A DNA stretch of 64,000 nt from Brachypterus glaber. Its lineage: Eukaryota; Arthropoda; Insecta; Coleoptera; Kateretidae. A program made the translations under genes and the position numbers. The stretch is taken from contig OY294044.1 in NCBI GenBank assembly GCA_958510825.1, forward strand, positions 74,570,895-74,634,894. The letters run 5' to 3'. Shown piece after piece: positions 31,286 through 42,315 of the stretch (position 1 is its first letter; each line of letters opens with the position of its first letter). The notes below the pieces were generated by a model. That model was given only the letters and a program-made list of their open reading frames with translations. It did no database searches and was not told the origin of the DNA.

Positions 31286-31500
31286 CCCTCCCCCAATTCC
31301 ACGGGCCCCGTGGAGGTAAAGTTAGAATAATTTTATTATCAGATTCAATTTCAGCAACCTTACAAACCCCTATATAGCAATTTTCAAATTTTTGTTAAAA
31401 AATATTTTTTTTCACATTTTCCCCCTTGCCGCAACCCAATGTTCACCAAAAACAATCCCGAGCGAGAACTTTTGTTAACATATCTGTATGCCAAATTTAA
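31286..31500. repeat. Family Y middle fragment
   Basis: CCCCGTGGAGGTAAAGTTAG, TTATTATCAGATTCAATTTC, CAACCTTACAAACCCCTATA, AACAATCCCGAGCGAGAACT: the last ~95-bp unit and part of the 3' segment of family Y (see 40429-41370), without its CGAC-rich end. Confidence 0.6.
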
Positions 31501-31544
31501 AGTCTCCAACTTAAAGCGTTCTTATGTTATCGTACATATGTGAC

Positions 31545-31790
31545 TGGGCACTGTTTGCAAGTTGATTTTTCAAGAGCACCGTTTGCAGGTGGACTCTTGT
31601 TTAACTTAGTACGTTTTGCAGAAGTACAAGATTTTTCACTCTGTTTTGCACCGATGTGAGTGATTTTTTCTGCATAAAAAACAGTTTTATTATAGATTTA
31701 TACAAGTATTATACTATTATGCTATTATCTTAATTTTATAGTGGATGTAACAGGCAGTTTTGCAAGTGGACTACTCAATATAAGATTTGA
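31545..31790 (+). repeat. Degenerate tandem repeat with TTTGCA(A/G)GTGGA motif
   Basis: ACTGTTTGCAAGTTGATTTT, ACCGTTTGCAGGTGGACTCT, ACGTTTTGCAGAAGTAC, CTGTTTTGCACCGATG and AGTTTTGCAAGTGGACTACT follow one another at 30-50 base spacing (the last after a gap). Possibly an old minisatellite. Confidence 0.35.
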
Positions 31791-32127
31791 AACACCTGCA
31801 CACCTACATTCAGAAACTGTGACGATATGGCTGGTGCTCTTGCATCAAATGATGTTAATGCGGACATACAATACAACCAGCTGGTCTGAGTGTTTACAGC
31901 CGGCGCAATTACTATAGACGGTTGTGCCTCTCACTTACACGCATCCTGCGTTACGAAGGTTAAAGCGTAAAGTTGAGAGCGCGCTCGGCTAGAGTGAAAA
32001 TTATTACTATAGCAGTTTTATTTCTACACCGTAACTGGTGAAGCTACTTGCAATGTTAAACCTAATATTTTTTTGCAATTATGGCGAAGGCGTATGTATG
32101 AAACATGTATCTGAATTTGTAGGTTAA
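31791..32127. other. Less A+T-rich spacer, unassigned
   Basis: A more balanced stretch (31880-32000: CCGGCGCAATTACTATAGAC ... GAGAGCGCGCTCGGCTAG) flanked by two ATTACTATAG words. No ORF, tRNA or known repeat recognised. Confidence 0.3.
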
Positions 32128-32560
32128 AAATAGTTATTTATGGTACTAGTGGGTAAAGTAAGATATTGCCCATGAGAAAATTAACCTGCGAGGTGTCAGC
32201 CAAGCAGGTTAATTTTCGACAGCAATATCGGTTTACAAATGAGTGCCTTACAAGGTTTTATCCAATAAATAGCTTAGGAATTCATATTTTTATTAAAAAT
32301 TTTAATGACATTTACAAGAAAATAATTTGACAAGTGACAGTTGAGTGGGTAAAATAAATAATTATCCACTCAATAAAGTAAAAGCCACGCGGGGGTTATT
32401 ATTGAGTTTATCTATTTAAAATAAAGCTGGTAATTGTCTTATTATCTGTATGTATTGGATAAATTATTTTATATTTATCTATTTAAAATAAAGCTGGTAA
32501 TTGTCTTATTATCTGTATGTATGGATAAATTATTTTATCCATACATACAGATATTAATAT
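32128..32560. mobile_element. Repeat M2 (copy 2) with hairpin and 65-bp tandem duplication
   Basis: Near-identical to 25786-26115 and then extends. It has the perfect hairpin AAATTAACCTGC / GCAGGTTAATTTT (32178-32217). The 3' part TATCTATTTAAAATAAAGCT ... GTATGTATGGATAAATTATT is present twice in tandem (32410, 32476), then ends in ATCCATACATACAGATA, inverted to the preceding words. Confidence 0.6.
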
Positions 32561-32588
32561 TAATACTAGAAGTAGGGGAAAAATAGAC

Positions 32589-32862
32589 ATGCCTCGGTGT
32601 AGATCCAGATATGGCATGGAATCAGTTCTCTACAAGGGCGTAAGGGGTTACAACCTTCTCCCAGACGAAATCAAACACCTTCGGGGAGGAGGTTTTAACA
32701 CTTTACTAAAAAGGCATTTAGGGTATATTTAAACTACAGTCATGTTTTTTGTTATTTTTATTATTTGTTTAAAAAAAAAATTAGGTTATAAGTATGAAAT
32801 TATAAAGATAAGTGACGAGTTGCAAATGTAATAAAATAAATAAATATAAATAATAATAATAT
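32589..32862 (+). mobile_element. LINE C-terminus (47 aa) with (AAT)n tail
   Basis: Bases 32589-32732 encode a short frame with RYGMESVLYKGVRGYNLL, PDEIKHLRGGGFNTLLKR and HLGYI before TAA. 'YN.LP.EI..L.....F...LK..L' is the C-terminal signature of CR1/Jockey ORF2. About 130 bases later ATAAATAATAATAATATA forms the tail (32845-32862). It is not a stand-alone gene in spite of its ATG. Confidence 0.65.
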
Positions 32863-33469
32863 ATAAGCTATATCATAGCTTTTAAATCTTTTATATCTTA
32901 GGATACAATTGTATAACTTATAAGAGTAATTATATATGTAATAGCATTATTTTTTATTAAATAATTTAGTTATTCAGTTATAATATATATAAGAGGATAT
33001 CCCTTTGTAAGAATGTATCTTTTGGGATGAAAATAAACGATTTGAATGTTTTGTTTATAAATGGATTTTTTCAAAATTTGTATAAAACATTCTATCGATT
33101 AAAAGTTTTTTCAAAATTTGAATAAGTATTTCCAATTAAAGTAATGTATTCTGAAAATTTAAACTTTATCGGACTTTTCTTTCTATTTTTAAAATGTTTT
33201 TTTTAATTAGCTCCCCTGTTACTTTTTTATTTATAAATGGATTTTTTTTTTAAATTGGTAAGAATATTTATGTTGACTAAAGTGTTGTATTTTACAAATT
33301 TGGAGTTTATTCGACTTTTTTTTCTATTTAAAAATTTGGAAAAAATTTGCTCCCTATAAAACGTTTGTTTTTAAAAAGATATTTGTATAGAAATATTTAG
33401 ACTGGGCAGGTGTTTGACGATTTTGAACATTTTAAACTATAGTTATATTTATAAGGACATACATTTTAG
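32863..33469. other. Intergenic, nothing recognised
   Basis: Very A+T-rich; two similar AAAATTTGGA/TTTTTCAAAATTTG paragraphs (33060-33130) but no transposon ends. Confidence 0.3.
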
Positions 33470-33720
33470 AATAGAAAAGAATAGAATAGAATACTGCTTT
33501 ATTTCGTAAAAAAGGAACACAGTATGTTAAAGAATTTCACATCTTTAAAATACCATATCTCCGCTCGGTTTTTGGGCTTACACTGAATGTCCGAAAGGTA
33601 CTGAGATGCAGGAGTCCGAATTTATTCGAAGTGGGCAGAAATACTATCCAGGCGTAAAATCTAAGCTGTGTCTGTAGCTAAAGGTTAAAGAAAAAATCTA
33701 TATAAAACGCGAATTCTCAT
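33470..33720 (-). mobile_element. Probable LINE 3' end with (TATTC)n tail, minus strand
   Basis: On the minus strand AATAAAGCAGTATTCTATTC and further TATTC units (33505-33470) mark a LINE 3' end like that at 12848-12880. The adjoining 33500-33700 is presumably 3' UTR; no ORF2 residues could be recognised, so the limit at 33720 is arbitrary. Confidence 0.4.
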
Positions 33721-34181
33721 TTAATAACCACATATAGATAAAAATATGAATATACAATACTAAACTTTATTGTGATTTCCTTCCTTTTTTCAAATCCACG
33801 GTTTATTAAAAAAGTTTCCCTTTTTATATTGTTTTTATTGTTGTATGCAAAACAATGTTTGCGTTTCATGATAAGTATCTTAACTGCATTATTTACATAT
33901 ATTGGTAAAATAGAACACTGGACCTTTTTAATTTTGTTAAACTTAAATATATCCAATACCATCATAACGTGCAAAAAGTTAAAAATGGCAACCTTAATAA
34001 AGTAATTTTATACGAGTACCAAGTATTTCATAATTTTTATTTTACAGAATTATTCTATGGCTTATTAAGCAAAAATATAAATATATTAAAAATATTTATG
34101 ATTATTATTAACTACTTATATGTTAATAGTTTATGATATGTTTTATTGCACAATGTGCAATGCACATACACGTTTATTATA
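33721..34181. other. Intergenic, nothing recognised
   Basis: Overlapping frames on both strands here are of low-complexity A+T composition and look like chance. Confidence 0.35.
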
Positions 34182-34790
34182 CCTTGTAATCCAAAAGTCA
34201 CCCCCCCCCCCTGTTAAGTTTTGAATGAGTTGAGATATTGACTTCAAATTTGGAACACCTAAATAAGACAACCCAAATTATCCTTTGAATATATGTAATA
34301 TGTATTTGATATTTTCAGCTCTTAAAATGTGGGCAGTGGGCATGAGGAAAAAAATTATTAAAAAGGGTGATAGTGTTATACATAATTTTAAAGCTTATAA
34401 AATTCTCTATTTAACAATATATTTTTTAATTTCTTTAAACATCGTTTTGGTTGACCAAAAAGTTCTTTTAAAAAATCAAACAATTTTTAAAAAATTAATT
34501 ATTTTATGTTGCTAAAACGTAAATAATTATTATACTTTTGAACTAATTTTAATTGATATAAATAAAAATTAACAAAAAAAATTCTTAAAACGTCGTATTT
34601 TTTAGCAAAATAAATAAAAAATTTGAAACTTAAAAAAAAGTTTAAAATGATAAAAAATATATAGTTAAATAGAGAATTTTGTAAGCTCTAAAATGATGTA
34701 ACACACGACCCGCCTTTATGTTAAAAATAGTGTCTCCCCATGCCCCCCTGTTCAAATTTTAAGAGCTGAAGATATCAGTTATATGCAAAA
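34182..34790. mobile_element. MITE M1 copy, 3' end replaced
   Basis: After TA (34180-34181): CCTTGTAATCCAAAAGTCAC, a C13 run, then GAGTTGAGATATTGACTTCA and CAGCTCTTAAAATGTGGGCA as in 3248-3651. The right arm CCCCATGCCCCCCTGTTC...AAGAGCTGAAGATATCAG ends at 34785, where a family Y head (TACTGCCCAGTAAAATCGCT) begins, instead of the M1 terminus. Confidence 0.65.
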
Positions 34791-34985
34791 TATACTGCCC
34801 AGTAAAATCGCTTTCCCATTTTTCACCTCCGCGCGTTAAATAGATTTTTTATTATCAGATTCATTTTCAGCAACCTCAAAAACCCCAATATACAAATTTT
34901 CACTAAAACTATCCCCACCCCTCAGGGGGTGGACTTGGTTTTTTTTTAGTATCAGATTCACTTTTCTCAAGTAATTTTTTAGCGA
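34791..34985 (+). repeat. Family Y head and two units
   Basis: ACTGCCCAGTAAAATCGCTT, TTATTATCAGATTCATTTTC, CACCCCTCAGGGGGTGGACT. Compare 42668-42950 and 40429-40760; truncated after the second unit. Confidence 0.6.
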
Positions 34986-35335
34986 TTTAGATAAATTTGA
35001 CAATAAAGGACCTCTCTCATCCCCAAATTATTTCAAAACTACACGCACATTGGCAAAATTTTATCATAAATCTAGTAAAAGCCGAAAATAATCTTTTTTG
35101 CAAAACTGGTAAACAACCATTTGGAGCTCATCCATTTTAAAAATAGTAATAAATTTTCGATAAATAAATAAAATAATAATGTTTTTTTTTTCATAAATAT
35201 ATTTATGTATACATAGTTTCCGATTTTACCATTATATTTTTACGAGAAAGCATCTTTACACTTTCTGTTTCTTTATTAATGAAAAATAAAATAGAGACAT
35301 TCAAGTATTGCATACTTAATGCACATTTTGGTCAA

Positions 35336-35979
35336 TTTTGACCCCCCCTCCCCACGAGTTGAGATATCGACTTCAAATTTAGAACTCTTAAATAAAACAA
35401 CTTATACTATCTTTTAGCATATATTTAATATTTTCAGCTCTTAAAATGTGGGCAGGGGGGCATAGGGGGACATTTTTTTAAATGGAAAGGGGGGTCGTGT
35501 GATACATCATTTTAAAGCTTATAAAATTCTCTATTTAAACTAACATTTTTAAATTTTTTAAAAATGTTTTTTAAGGTTTTGATTTTTCAATTTTTTTTGC
35601 TAAAACAATCGATTTTTTAAGTTTTTTTTTTCATAAATTTTTATTTATGTCAACTAAAATTAGTTTAAAAGTATAATTAACATTTTTTTTATGATGAAAT
35701 TAGGCATTTTTAAAAAAATATTTGTTTTTTTAGAGAAATTTTAACATTAATACTCATTTTCAACCCCATTTTAAACCCATTTTTTTTTTTTTTAATATGG
35801 AGTTAAATGGAGAATTGTATAAGCTTTATAATGATGCTGCCCACATTTTAAGAGCTGAAAGTATTAAATATATGCTAAAAGATAGTTTAAGTTGTCTTAT
35901 TTAAAAGTTCCAAATTTGAAGTCGATAACTCAATTGGTTCAAAAGTTAAGAGGGGGAGGGTTACTTTTGGAGCGATCTG
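35336..35979. mobile_element. MITE M1 copy (~645 bp)
   Basis: GAGTTGAGATATCGACTTCA, CAGCTCTTAAAATGTGGGCA, GGGGGGTCGTGTGATACATC in the left arm and their complements in the right arm (ATGCTGCCCACATTTTAAGA, GAAGTCGATAACTCAATTGG), ending TTTTGGAGCGATCTG|TA at 35979. The left terminal ~20 bases are degraded. A middle segment (35560-35780) is longer than in the 3248 copy. Confidence 0.65.
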
Positions 35980-36265
35980 TATATAAATTTTTGGCTGTAT
36001 CTGTATTATTTATATAAAATTTTTATTGAAATATATCGAAAAAACACGAAAAAAGTACCATATTTGGCATTTGTGGCCCAGTAAAAAATTAACTGGGGTA
36101 GATATTTAAAATCTGCAAGTAATGCATGAATCATTGTTATTTAGCAATATTTCCACAATTTTGTTTTTTTTTGGAAATTTAGCAGATTTTTTTTTGCCTT
36201 GAATGGTTTAAAAAAACAAACTTTATTTTTCCTGTGTTTGCTGTACAGTACAGTACAGTAAAGTG
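35980..36265. other. Spacer with a short GTACA repeat
   Basis: No gene. GTACAGTACAGTACAGTA at 36242-36259 directly precedes the fold-back derivative. Confidence 0.35.
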
Positions 36266-36492
36266 CAGTGCAGCGAATTCTACGTCATAAAATATGACAA
36301 AAAGTTCCTATAAACATATGTCTAAAAATGGGTCGTAAGGGAGCTACACCCCTTTGAAAGTGGCTAAAAATCCGGTTTTTATTTAATTTAACTCAGGAAC
36401 CCTTTGAGATATAGCAACGAGGTTATACTTTAAGTTTAACTTTTTGTCATATTTTATGATGTAGAATCACACCTTAAAATCTCGGACCCTAT
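36266..36492. mobile_element. Short derivative of the 42953 fold-back family
   Basis: ATGACAAAAAGTTCCTATAA, GGGAGCTACACCCCTTTGAA and AACTCAGGAACCCTTTGAGA as in the arms of 42953-44120, followed by the inverted end AACTTTTTGTCATATTTTAT and CCCTATTTCAAATACATGTA. The middle ~900 bases of the family are missing. Confidence 0.6.
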
Positions 36493-36942
36493 TTCAAATA
36501 CATGTATCGGATAGAAGGGTTTTTTACCTCGTAAATTTACTTGTAGCAAGGCGTAAACAGGATTTTCGTCTATATGAGGGCGTAATAGACTTCGCGACTT
36601 CACCTGTTTTTTTAACTTGCATAATACAATATGTGCACGGGAAAAACTTTTAGGTTACCTATATGGAATCACTCTGGAAATGGACAAAAGCAAACAAAAA
36701 AATAAAAAAGCAATTCCAGCCCAGAACTGAAGGTAAGAAACTCTAAATTTTAGCTTAAAGCGGTATAGGGCAAGGAGAATTTATTCGCAGCAGTAATCGA
36801 GAAACGTAAAAAAATAATTTAAAATTTTGAATTTACTTACTAACGCAGCACCACAAGGATCCTAGAGGAAAGGTAAATGTTTTAAACTCAATATATTTGA
36901 AAATAATTATATTATTATAATATTTCTTGTTCTTTTTATATA
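36493..36942. other. Intergenic, nothing recognised
   Basis: No coding signal. A sharper composition change around 36560-36620 (GTAATAGACTTCGCGACTTC) was not assigned. Confidence 0.3.
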
Positions 36943-37029
36943 AAATAATGAAAAAATCTTGCTGTTAAGAATATATATATTAAGTTTTTTTATTAAAGTG
37001 TTCTTAACAGCAAGATTTTTTCATTATTT
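36943..37029. repeat. Perfect 29-bp hairpin
   Basis: Arms 36943-36971 and 37001-37029 are exactly complementary over 29 bases (core TCTTGCTGTTAAGAA), with a 29-base A+T-rich loop. No TA/TTA duplication is evident. It could be the remnant of a small MITE or a transcribed hairpin; perfect pairing is more usual for young transposon-derived hairpins than for conserved microRNAs. Confidence 0.8.
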
Positions 37030-38127
37030 GAAAATAATATAAAATATATTTTAAATAAAAGTAAAATATTTAGACGTTTTTTGTTAACAAAATTGAAATG
37101 AAAATTTTCTAGAATATTGCTAAGATTTTCTCAAATTTTAAGTTTCGGGACCAAAACTGTTCCCGGGACAATAAAATCCGCTCTGTTCCTAGAATTTCCA
37201 ACCGAAGTCTCGGGACTACATGTCCTATTCGTAATTATGTGCCGCAACCGATTGTTTCATAAACTATTTTTCATACATTTGGTTTTTTAGAATATTAAAG
37301 AAATTAAATTTTTCTTGAGATATTTATTTTTTTATTTTTCTAAACCTCCTCCCGTGGCTCCGGAATTGATTTGTAGGCAAACTACTTCCAATCTATTATT
37401 TTGAATGGTTTATAAAGTTTTCAGTAAAGTTTTCAAGATTTTAAATCACTTATTAATGTTAATCAAGTGAACAACTTACTTAGCTACGACGAATCAATTC
37501 ATGAATAAAATGCTTACAAGTTTCTTACACTGTAGAACAAATTTATAACTCTTTAAAACTATTTTTTTATTATTTCTTTTCAAACTTAAAATAAAAAAAT
37601 CATTGAGACGTAGTCCTAATACTTGAATCTAATGGCAACTAAATCGTTTTAACTATCGAGAGTCTCTGTTTTCGAGACAAGAATAAGGTTGATCTTGTCT
37701 TGACTATTTCTCGATAACTAGCTTCTTGGCTCGTCTTGACGATTAATTTCTTATCTTACTCGCGAAAATCTAGATTTTCAACTGTCGATATTTTGTAGGG
37801 TTGGTTGACCTTAGCCACATAATTGGTCAGACAAGGTTTTATTATTGACAATGATTCTTTATGACTTGTATTCATTTAGAATTTAGATAACATGTTTAAG
37901 TGGTAGGTACCATTGGCGAATTAACTAGAGATAACAGTACCGATCCTTGAGATTGTACAGTTGGAATCAAAAAACAGTATTACAGCATTGAATCTTGAGG
38001 TTTACTAAATTTTTAAAATTTTAGCTGTTTTAAGTGCTTTATTTACAATGAACTTTTTAGGGTTATGTACAATGTCAGTGGATTTAAAAACGGTATAAAA
38101 TAACATTCATTTCTCGAAAAAATATAT
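37030..38127. other. Intergenic, nothing recognised
   Basis: Contains an irregular run of CGAGA/TCTTG words (37655-37800: GTTTTCGAGACAAG, TTGTCTTGACTATTTCTCG, CTCGTCTTGACG) but no gene. Confidence 0.3.
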
Positions 38128-38280
38128 TCAATAATAATAATAAAAATATTTATTGGAAATTTCCAACAGGCTAACCGGAAAAAAAAAGTCCAAACCGGAG
38201 TCTTTCTGCCCATAGCTTACAAATTAGACTTACAAATATAAAAAAAGAAATACTTAAATATTACAGGTAATTTAGTTTGT
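38128..38280 (-). mobile_element. LINE 3' tail, minus strand
   Basis: TCAATAATAATAATAAAAATATTTATTGG at 38128 (given in parts: (AAT)n then ATATTTATTGG) is the mirror of an ATT-tailed LINE 3' end with AATAAA-like signals. The short region behind it may be 3' UTR; no ORF2 residues seen. Confidence 0.35.
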
Positions 38281-39595
38281 TTTTAACAGTTTTAAAGCAT
38301 CAAAGAGTGGTCTTTCAGGGTATGTTCCTTTTTTTGGTTCTTTTTAGATTTATGGTCGCAAAGAGTTATCTAGGAAATATTGTGCGCCACCGAGAATTTT
38401 CTTATGTAAGAAGTTGTCCTACTGGACATAAAGAACACATACACAAAGTCTCAATGGTCAGGTAATCATAAAAATTCTACTGGGCGTGGGATCCCGGACT
38501 TTCCACTTAAAAGTCGAAAGAATTCTAATTTAATCAAAATGTAATTTAAAAAATTCTCATTTCTTTAAAAATTAAGTATCACATATGTCAAAGACAATTT
38601 TTAAAGACTGTTCTTACCCATTGGCCCCAGAATTATTGTGTATAACTATGAAAATAGCTTAATCTGAATTTAATAAGTGTAATGTATATATATGACTTGG
38701 CAACTTGCCAATGGCAAGCCAAGATTTTGGAACTTCTAGCACCCAAAGGAACCGGATTCGGAGCCTAACAATTTTAAAATAGCTTGATTTGAATGTACTT
38801 TAGGACATATAAAATATAGCCGGGAGAAAATAATGAAATAAAAATGGTCACCGGCTATTTGGGTCGTTCTACTCCCCGAAGGTCAAGATTGGTTCCCTGA
38901 ATAGCCATGCCACGAATATGCGATATGACTACCCTTGCTGTTGTTGTATAACAACATCCGCTCATGCACTGTCTCTTGTGTCCTGTTCGCGATAAAGGTC
39001 CAAGTTTTTCACACCCATGCGAAATTGCTGTACCGCCAGAATGCGGGAAGGCTTGATGATTCCCTCGTTGATGCTTAAACTTTTCTTGCGATATATTTTT
39101 TGTGTGTTGCTTTAAAGCTGATAAACAAGAACTTTGGATTCCGTTTCCGATATGTTTAATGGCATTTACAACATTAACAAGATAAAACTTCCTACATGAA
39201 CGGCAATATTTTTATACTCGGGGCATTTTGTACTGTAAAATACAGCAGACTTATTTTAGTCCAATCAAATAACGAGAAATTCCTATGTTAAATTGCATCG
39301 TGTCTATGTTTTCAATATGTTTCAATATGACTTTTTTATCGGGTACTGATTCCAATATGCAAAATCGTTCAGAATACGGTCAAAAATTATAGGGTATGAT
39401 TATTGGGGAATAGGGATGTTATGGAATAGGATTGTTTTAGAGTATGAATGTTATAAACTTGAGGTGTTAGAGAACAGGGAAATTAAGAGTAGGGATATGG
39501 TCCAGTCAAATAATAAATGTAAATTGCAATAAATGTACACGGGCTGATATTTTAAAGTGGATAGTAACAGAACACTCCTGTTAGTTTTTCAGCGG
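38281..39595. other. Intergenic; relatively G+C-rich part without identified gene
   Basis: Bases 38690-39090 are less A+T-rich than the surroundings. On the minus strand 39070-38852 is open for ~70 codons (includes GGTAISHGCEKLGPLSRT and HIRGMAIQGTNLDLRG) but has no ATG and no recognised motif. Two fragments of the repeat at 895-970 occur at 39258-39297 and 39500-39560. Confidence 0.3.
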
Positions 39596-39855
39596 GTGAT
39601 TTGCGTAAGGGGTCTTCGCTATCTTGAATGTGATTGCGGTTATCTCGCTAAATATGCTTCTTACGATAAAAATGTATATGACTAATTTTATTAAGGAGAA
39701 AATTTTCAACATTTTTTGTTAGGGTTATTTTTTTAATATATTAATAACAATCGAGTTATAAATATTCAAAAATTGCCATGCTGGAGGTGAAATTGTTTTT
39801 TTAGATTTTTCAGATAAATTATTCATCGGAGGATAAAAGTGGTCATGAGCGTACT

Positions 39856-40026
39856 TGTAGCTCTTAAAATTATCTATAAGTTTTATATATTACTCATTTT
39901 CATAATTATTTTATTACGGTTACAGTGGGCGCTGAAAGTCGAGTTGCGCCCTCTGTAACCGTATCAAAGTACCTATGAAAATTTATAATATATGAAACTT
40001 ATAGAGAATTTTTGGAGCTATAAGTT
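39856..40026. mobile_element. Palindrome with CGGTTACAG hairpin centre
   Basis: Arms TAGCTCTTAAAATTATCTAT ... ACGGTTACAG(T)GGGCGC and GCGCCC(T)CTGTAACCGT ... ATAGAGAATTTTTGGAGCTA. The centre loop is TGAAAGTCGAGTT (39935-39947). Weaker similarity continues outward to about 39600 and 40270. Terminal duplications not found. Confidence 0.55.
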
Positions 40027-40428
40027 TGCTTTTTAAATTCTTAGACATTACTGGTCTTGAAAACTGTATATTGTAAAAATTTTCGCCTGCAGCGCTTAAC
40101 TTTTTTATTTACATGTCTGCAAGTTCTCATGTGAGTGGGAAATGCGAAAATTTAAGATTTTCTCTGTCTATTTGATTTTATTTTTTTAATAAATTGTTTT
40201 TTAAATTTCGACATGGAAGTACGTGACCTTAAAAATTCTAATCAAAATTGACTGCGGCGCTAAACTTTCTTACCAATAATTCTGACTACGCCCTTGTTTG
40301 TGACAATTTTTTTATTGCTTCTGTTAGAAAACTAAAGAGGCTTGCCACTGTAAGAAAACCCCTATGGTCGTCCCTGGCTCAAAGAAGTACACAATTTTAA
40401 ATTAAAATGGCATTACATTTTAAAATAG

Positions 40429-41370
40429 ACTCTCCAGTAAAAGAGCTTTCCCATTTTTCACCTACCCGCGTAAAATGGATTGTTTATTATCAGATTCTCT
40501 TTCAGCAACCTTACAAACCCAAATATACCAATTTTCACAAAAACTACACCCCACCCCTCAGGGGCTGAAATTAGAAAAAAATTATTATAAGATACAGTTT
40601 TAGCCACCTCAAAAATCCCAATATATAAATTTTCAAGAAAAGTACTCCCTGCCCCTTAGTGGGTTAAGTAAGAATTCTTTTACTAATAGATTCACTTTCA
40701 GCAACCTGAAAAACCCGAATATACCAATTTCCACGAAAACTACCACCCGCCCCTAGGGGGTGGAGTTAGAATTCTTATTATCAGATTCACCTTCAGCAAC
40801 CTCAAAAACCCCAATATACCAGTTTTCACGAAAACTACCCCCCACCCATAAGGGGGTGAAAAAAAATATATATCAGTTTCATATTGGTCGACCCCAAAAA
40901 CTCCTATATAACGATTTTGACGAAAATATTGAAAATCTTTAAAAATATTTACCCCCTAACCCCTGCGGGGGTGGAAATAGATAATTATTATTATCAGATT
41001 CAATTTTAGCAACCTTAAAACCCCTATATAGCAATTTTCAAAATTTTGTAAAAAATGTATTTTTCCCCATTTGCCCCCCTTGCTGCACCCATGGTTCACC
41101 AAAAACAATCCCGAACGAGAACTTTTGGTAACATACCTTTATGCTAAATTTCAAGTCTCTAGCTTAAAGCGTTTTTAAGTTATCGTGCTTACAAGATTTC
41201 CCGGACAGAACGATCGACTGATCGACCGACCGATTGACCGACCGACCGACCGATCGACCGATCCACATTTTTTTTTTTTGCTTGAAATTGATTTATAGCG
41301 ACATAAAACGTCACAAAACGCAAAAAATACGCAAAAAAAATGAAAATTTTTAAAATGGGAAAGCAAAATG
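40429..41370 (+). mobile_element. Family Y element: head, six ~95-bp units, CGAC-rich 3' part
   Basis: Head CTCCAGTAAAAGAGCTTTCC, then units starting at TTATCAGATTC near 40488, 40588, 40683, 40777, 40872 and 40992. Each contains CAGCAACCT.AAAAACCCC.ATATA, TTTTCACGAAAACTACC and a small CCCCT..AGGGG hairpin. Then a non-repeated 3' segment (AACAATCCCGAACGAGAACT, AAGTTATCGTGCTTACAAGA, CCCGGACAGA), a CGAC microsatellite, and the end AAAATGGGAAAGCAAAAT, inverted to GCTTTCCCATTTTT of the head. No protein. Confidence 0.65.
41204..41263. repeat. (CGAC)n microsatellite inside family Y
   Basis: CGATCGACTGATCGACCGAC, CGATTGACCGACCGACCGAC, CGATCGACCGATCC. The tract follows CCGGACAGA in all family Y copies, from two units (44302) to fifteen (here). 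It produces artificial frames such as DRSVGRSV on the opposite strand. Confidence 0.85.
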
Positions 41371-42315
41371 TATTTAATTTTGCAAAAAGTGTCAAGCTTA
41401 AACAAACTTCGTGCCTTGGACCTTCGCTTCTCGTTTATCTTTACTTTGACTCAGTCAACTAGTTAATTGCTCAAACGCTTCTATAATTTGCTATTTTATA
41501 CTTTACTTCATTTAGACGAATTTTTATGCTTTGTTTTTAATTTTCTCGGAAATTTAACGAAAAATATTTTTATATTAAAAATTACACTAAATTAAATTTT
41601 TATATTAAATTTTTTTTTTCTACAAACTTTATAAATTTACGACTATTTTGTTTTAAAAATTATCAAGTATAAAAAAGTGAAACACTAACTTATTTCAAAA
41701 ATAAAAAGTAAACTCTAGTGTTCATTAAAAAAAAAATAATAGGATATTTTGGTTTCTTTACAAGTCGAATTTTTAGTTTAAACCACAAAAAAAAAATCCC
41801 CCCCGTACCTGTAACTGTCAACAATCCGAAATTTCCAGTATACGTTTGTATAGCACTGGTACACGACTTGAAATTTCTTATCTACATGTTTGTTTATTTT
41901 CTTGTATTTCGAATACCCATTATGTATTATATATTTATTATTTCAATCCTTATTTACTTAATTGTTATATTTTAACGAAGAAAACATAACTTACTGTGAG
42001 TACCATATTTTTGACCTTTATATTGCTTATGCTGATGATAATTCCAAGTTAATATAAATATTTGTTCTTATACGAGGTTTTATTAAATTAAACCGTATTT
42101 TAAATGTTTTTATTTCTATTTTTAGATTATAATGCATAGTTTAATATAATTCTTTTTTGTCTGCAAAACAATTTTAAACATGTTTTTATTATATATAAAA
42201 AAAATCATATTTTATTATTTTATTAACGAATTTTTAAACTTATATTGTTTTCTTTCTGGCTCTTTGAATTGTTAAAAAGTTATAACATATTTGTTACATT
42301 TCTTGTAGTGTGCCT
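41371..42315. other. Intergenic, nothing recognised
   Basis: A+T-rich DNA without gene or transposon-end signal. A frame at 41718-41975 has low-complexity hydrophobic composition and is unlikely to be coding. Confidence 0.35.

Noticed and set aside
32589..32732. Independent small protein gene of 47 aa
   Set aside because: The sequence is the C-terminal motif of a CR1/Jockey ORF2 followed by a LINE tail; the ATG is incidental.
33717..34515. Several 75-85 aa frames on both strands
   Set aside because: Low-complexity Ile/Lys/Phe/Asn composition, overlapping on opposite strands, no motif; expected by chance in A+T-rich DNA.
41175..41405. SVGRSIGRS-type repetitive protein
   Set aside because: Translation of the (CGAC)n microsatellite in family Y; the same happens at 42514-42753 and 44285-44599.
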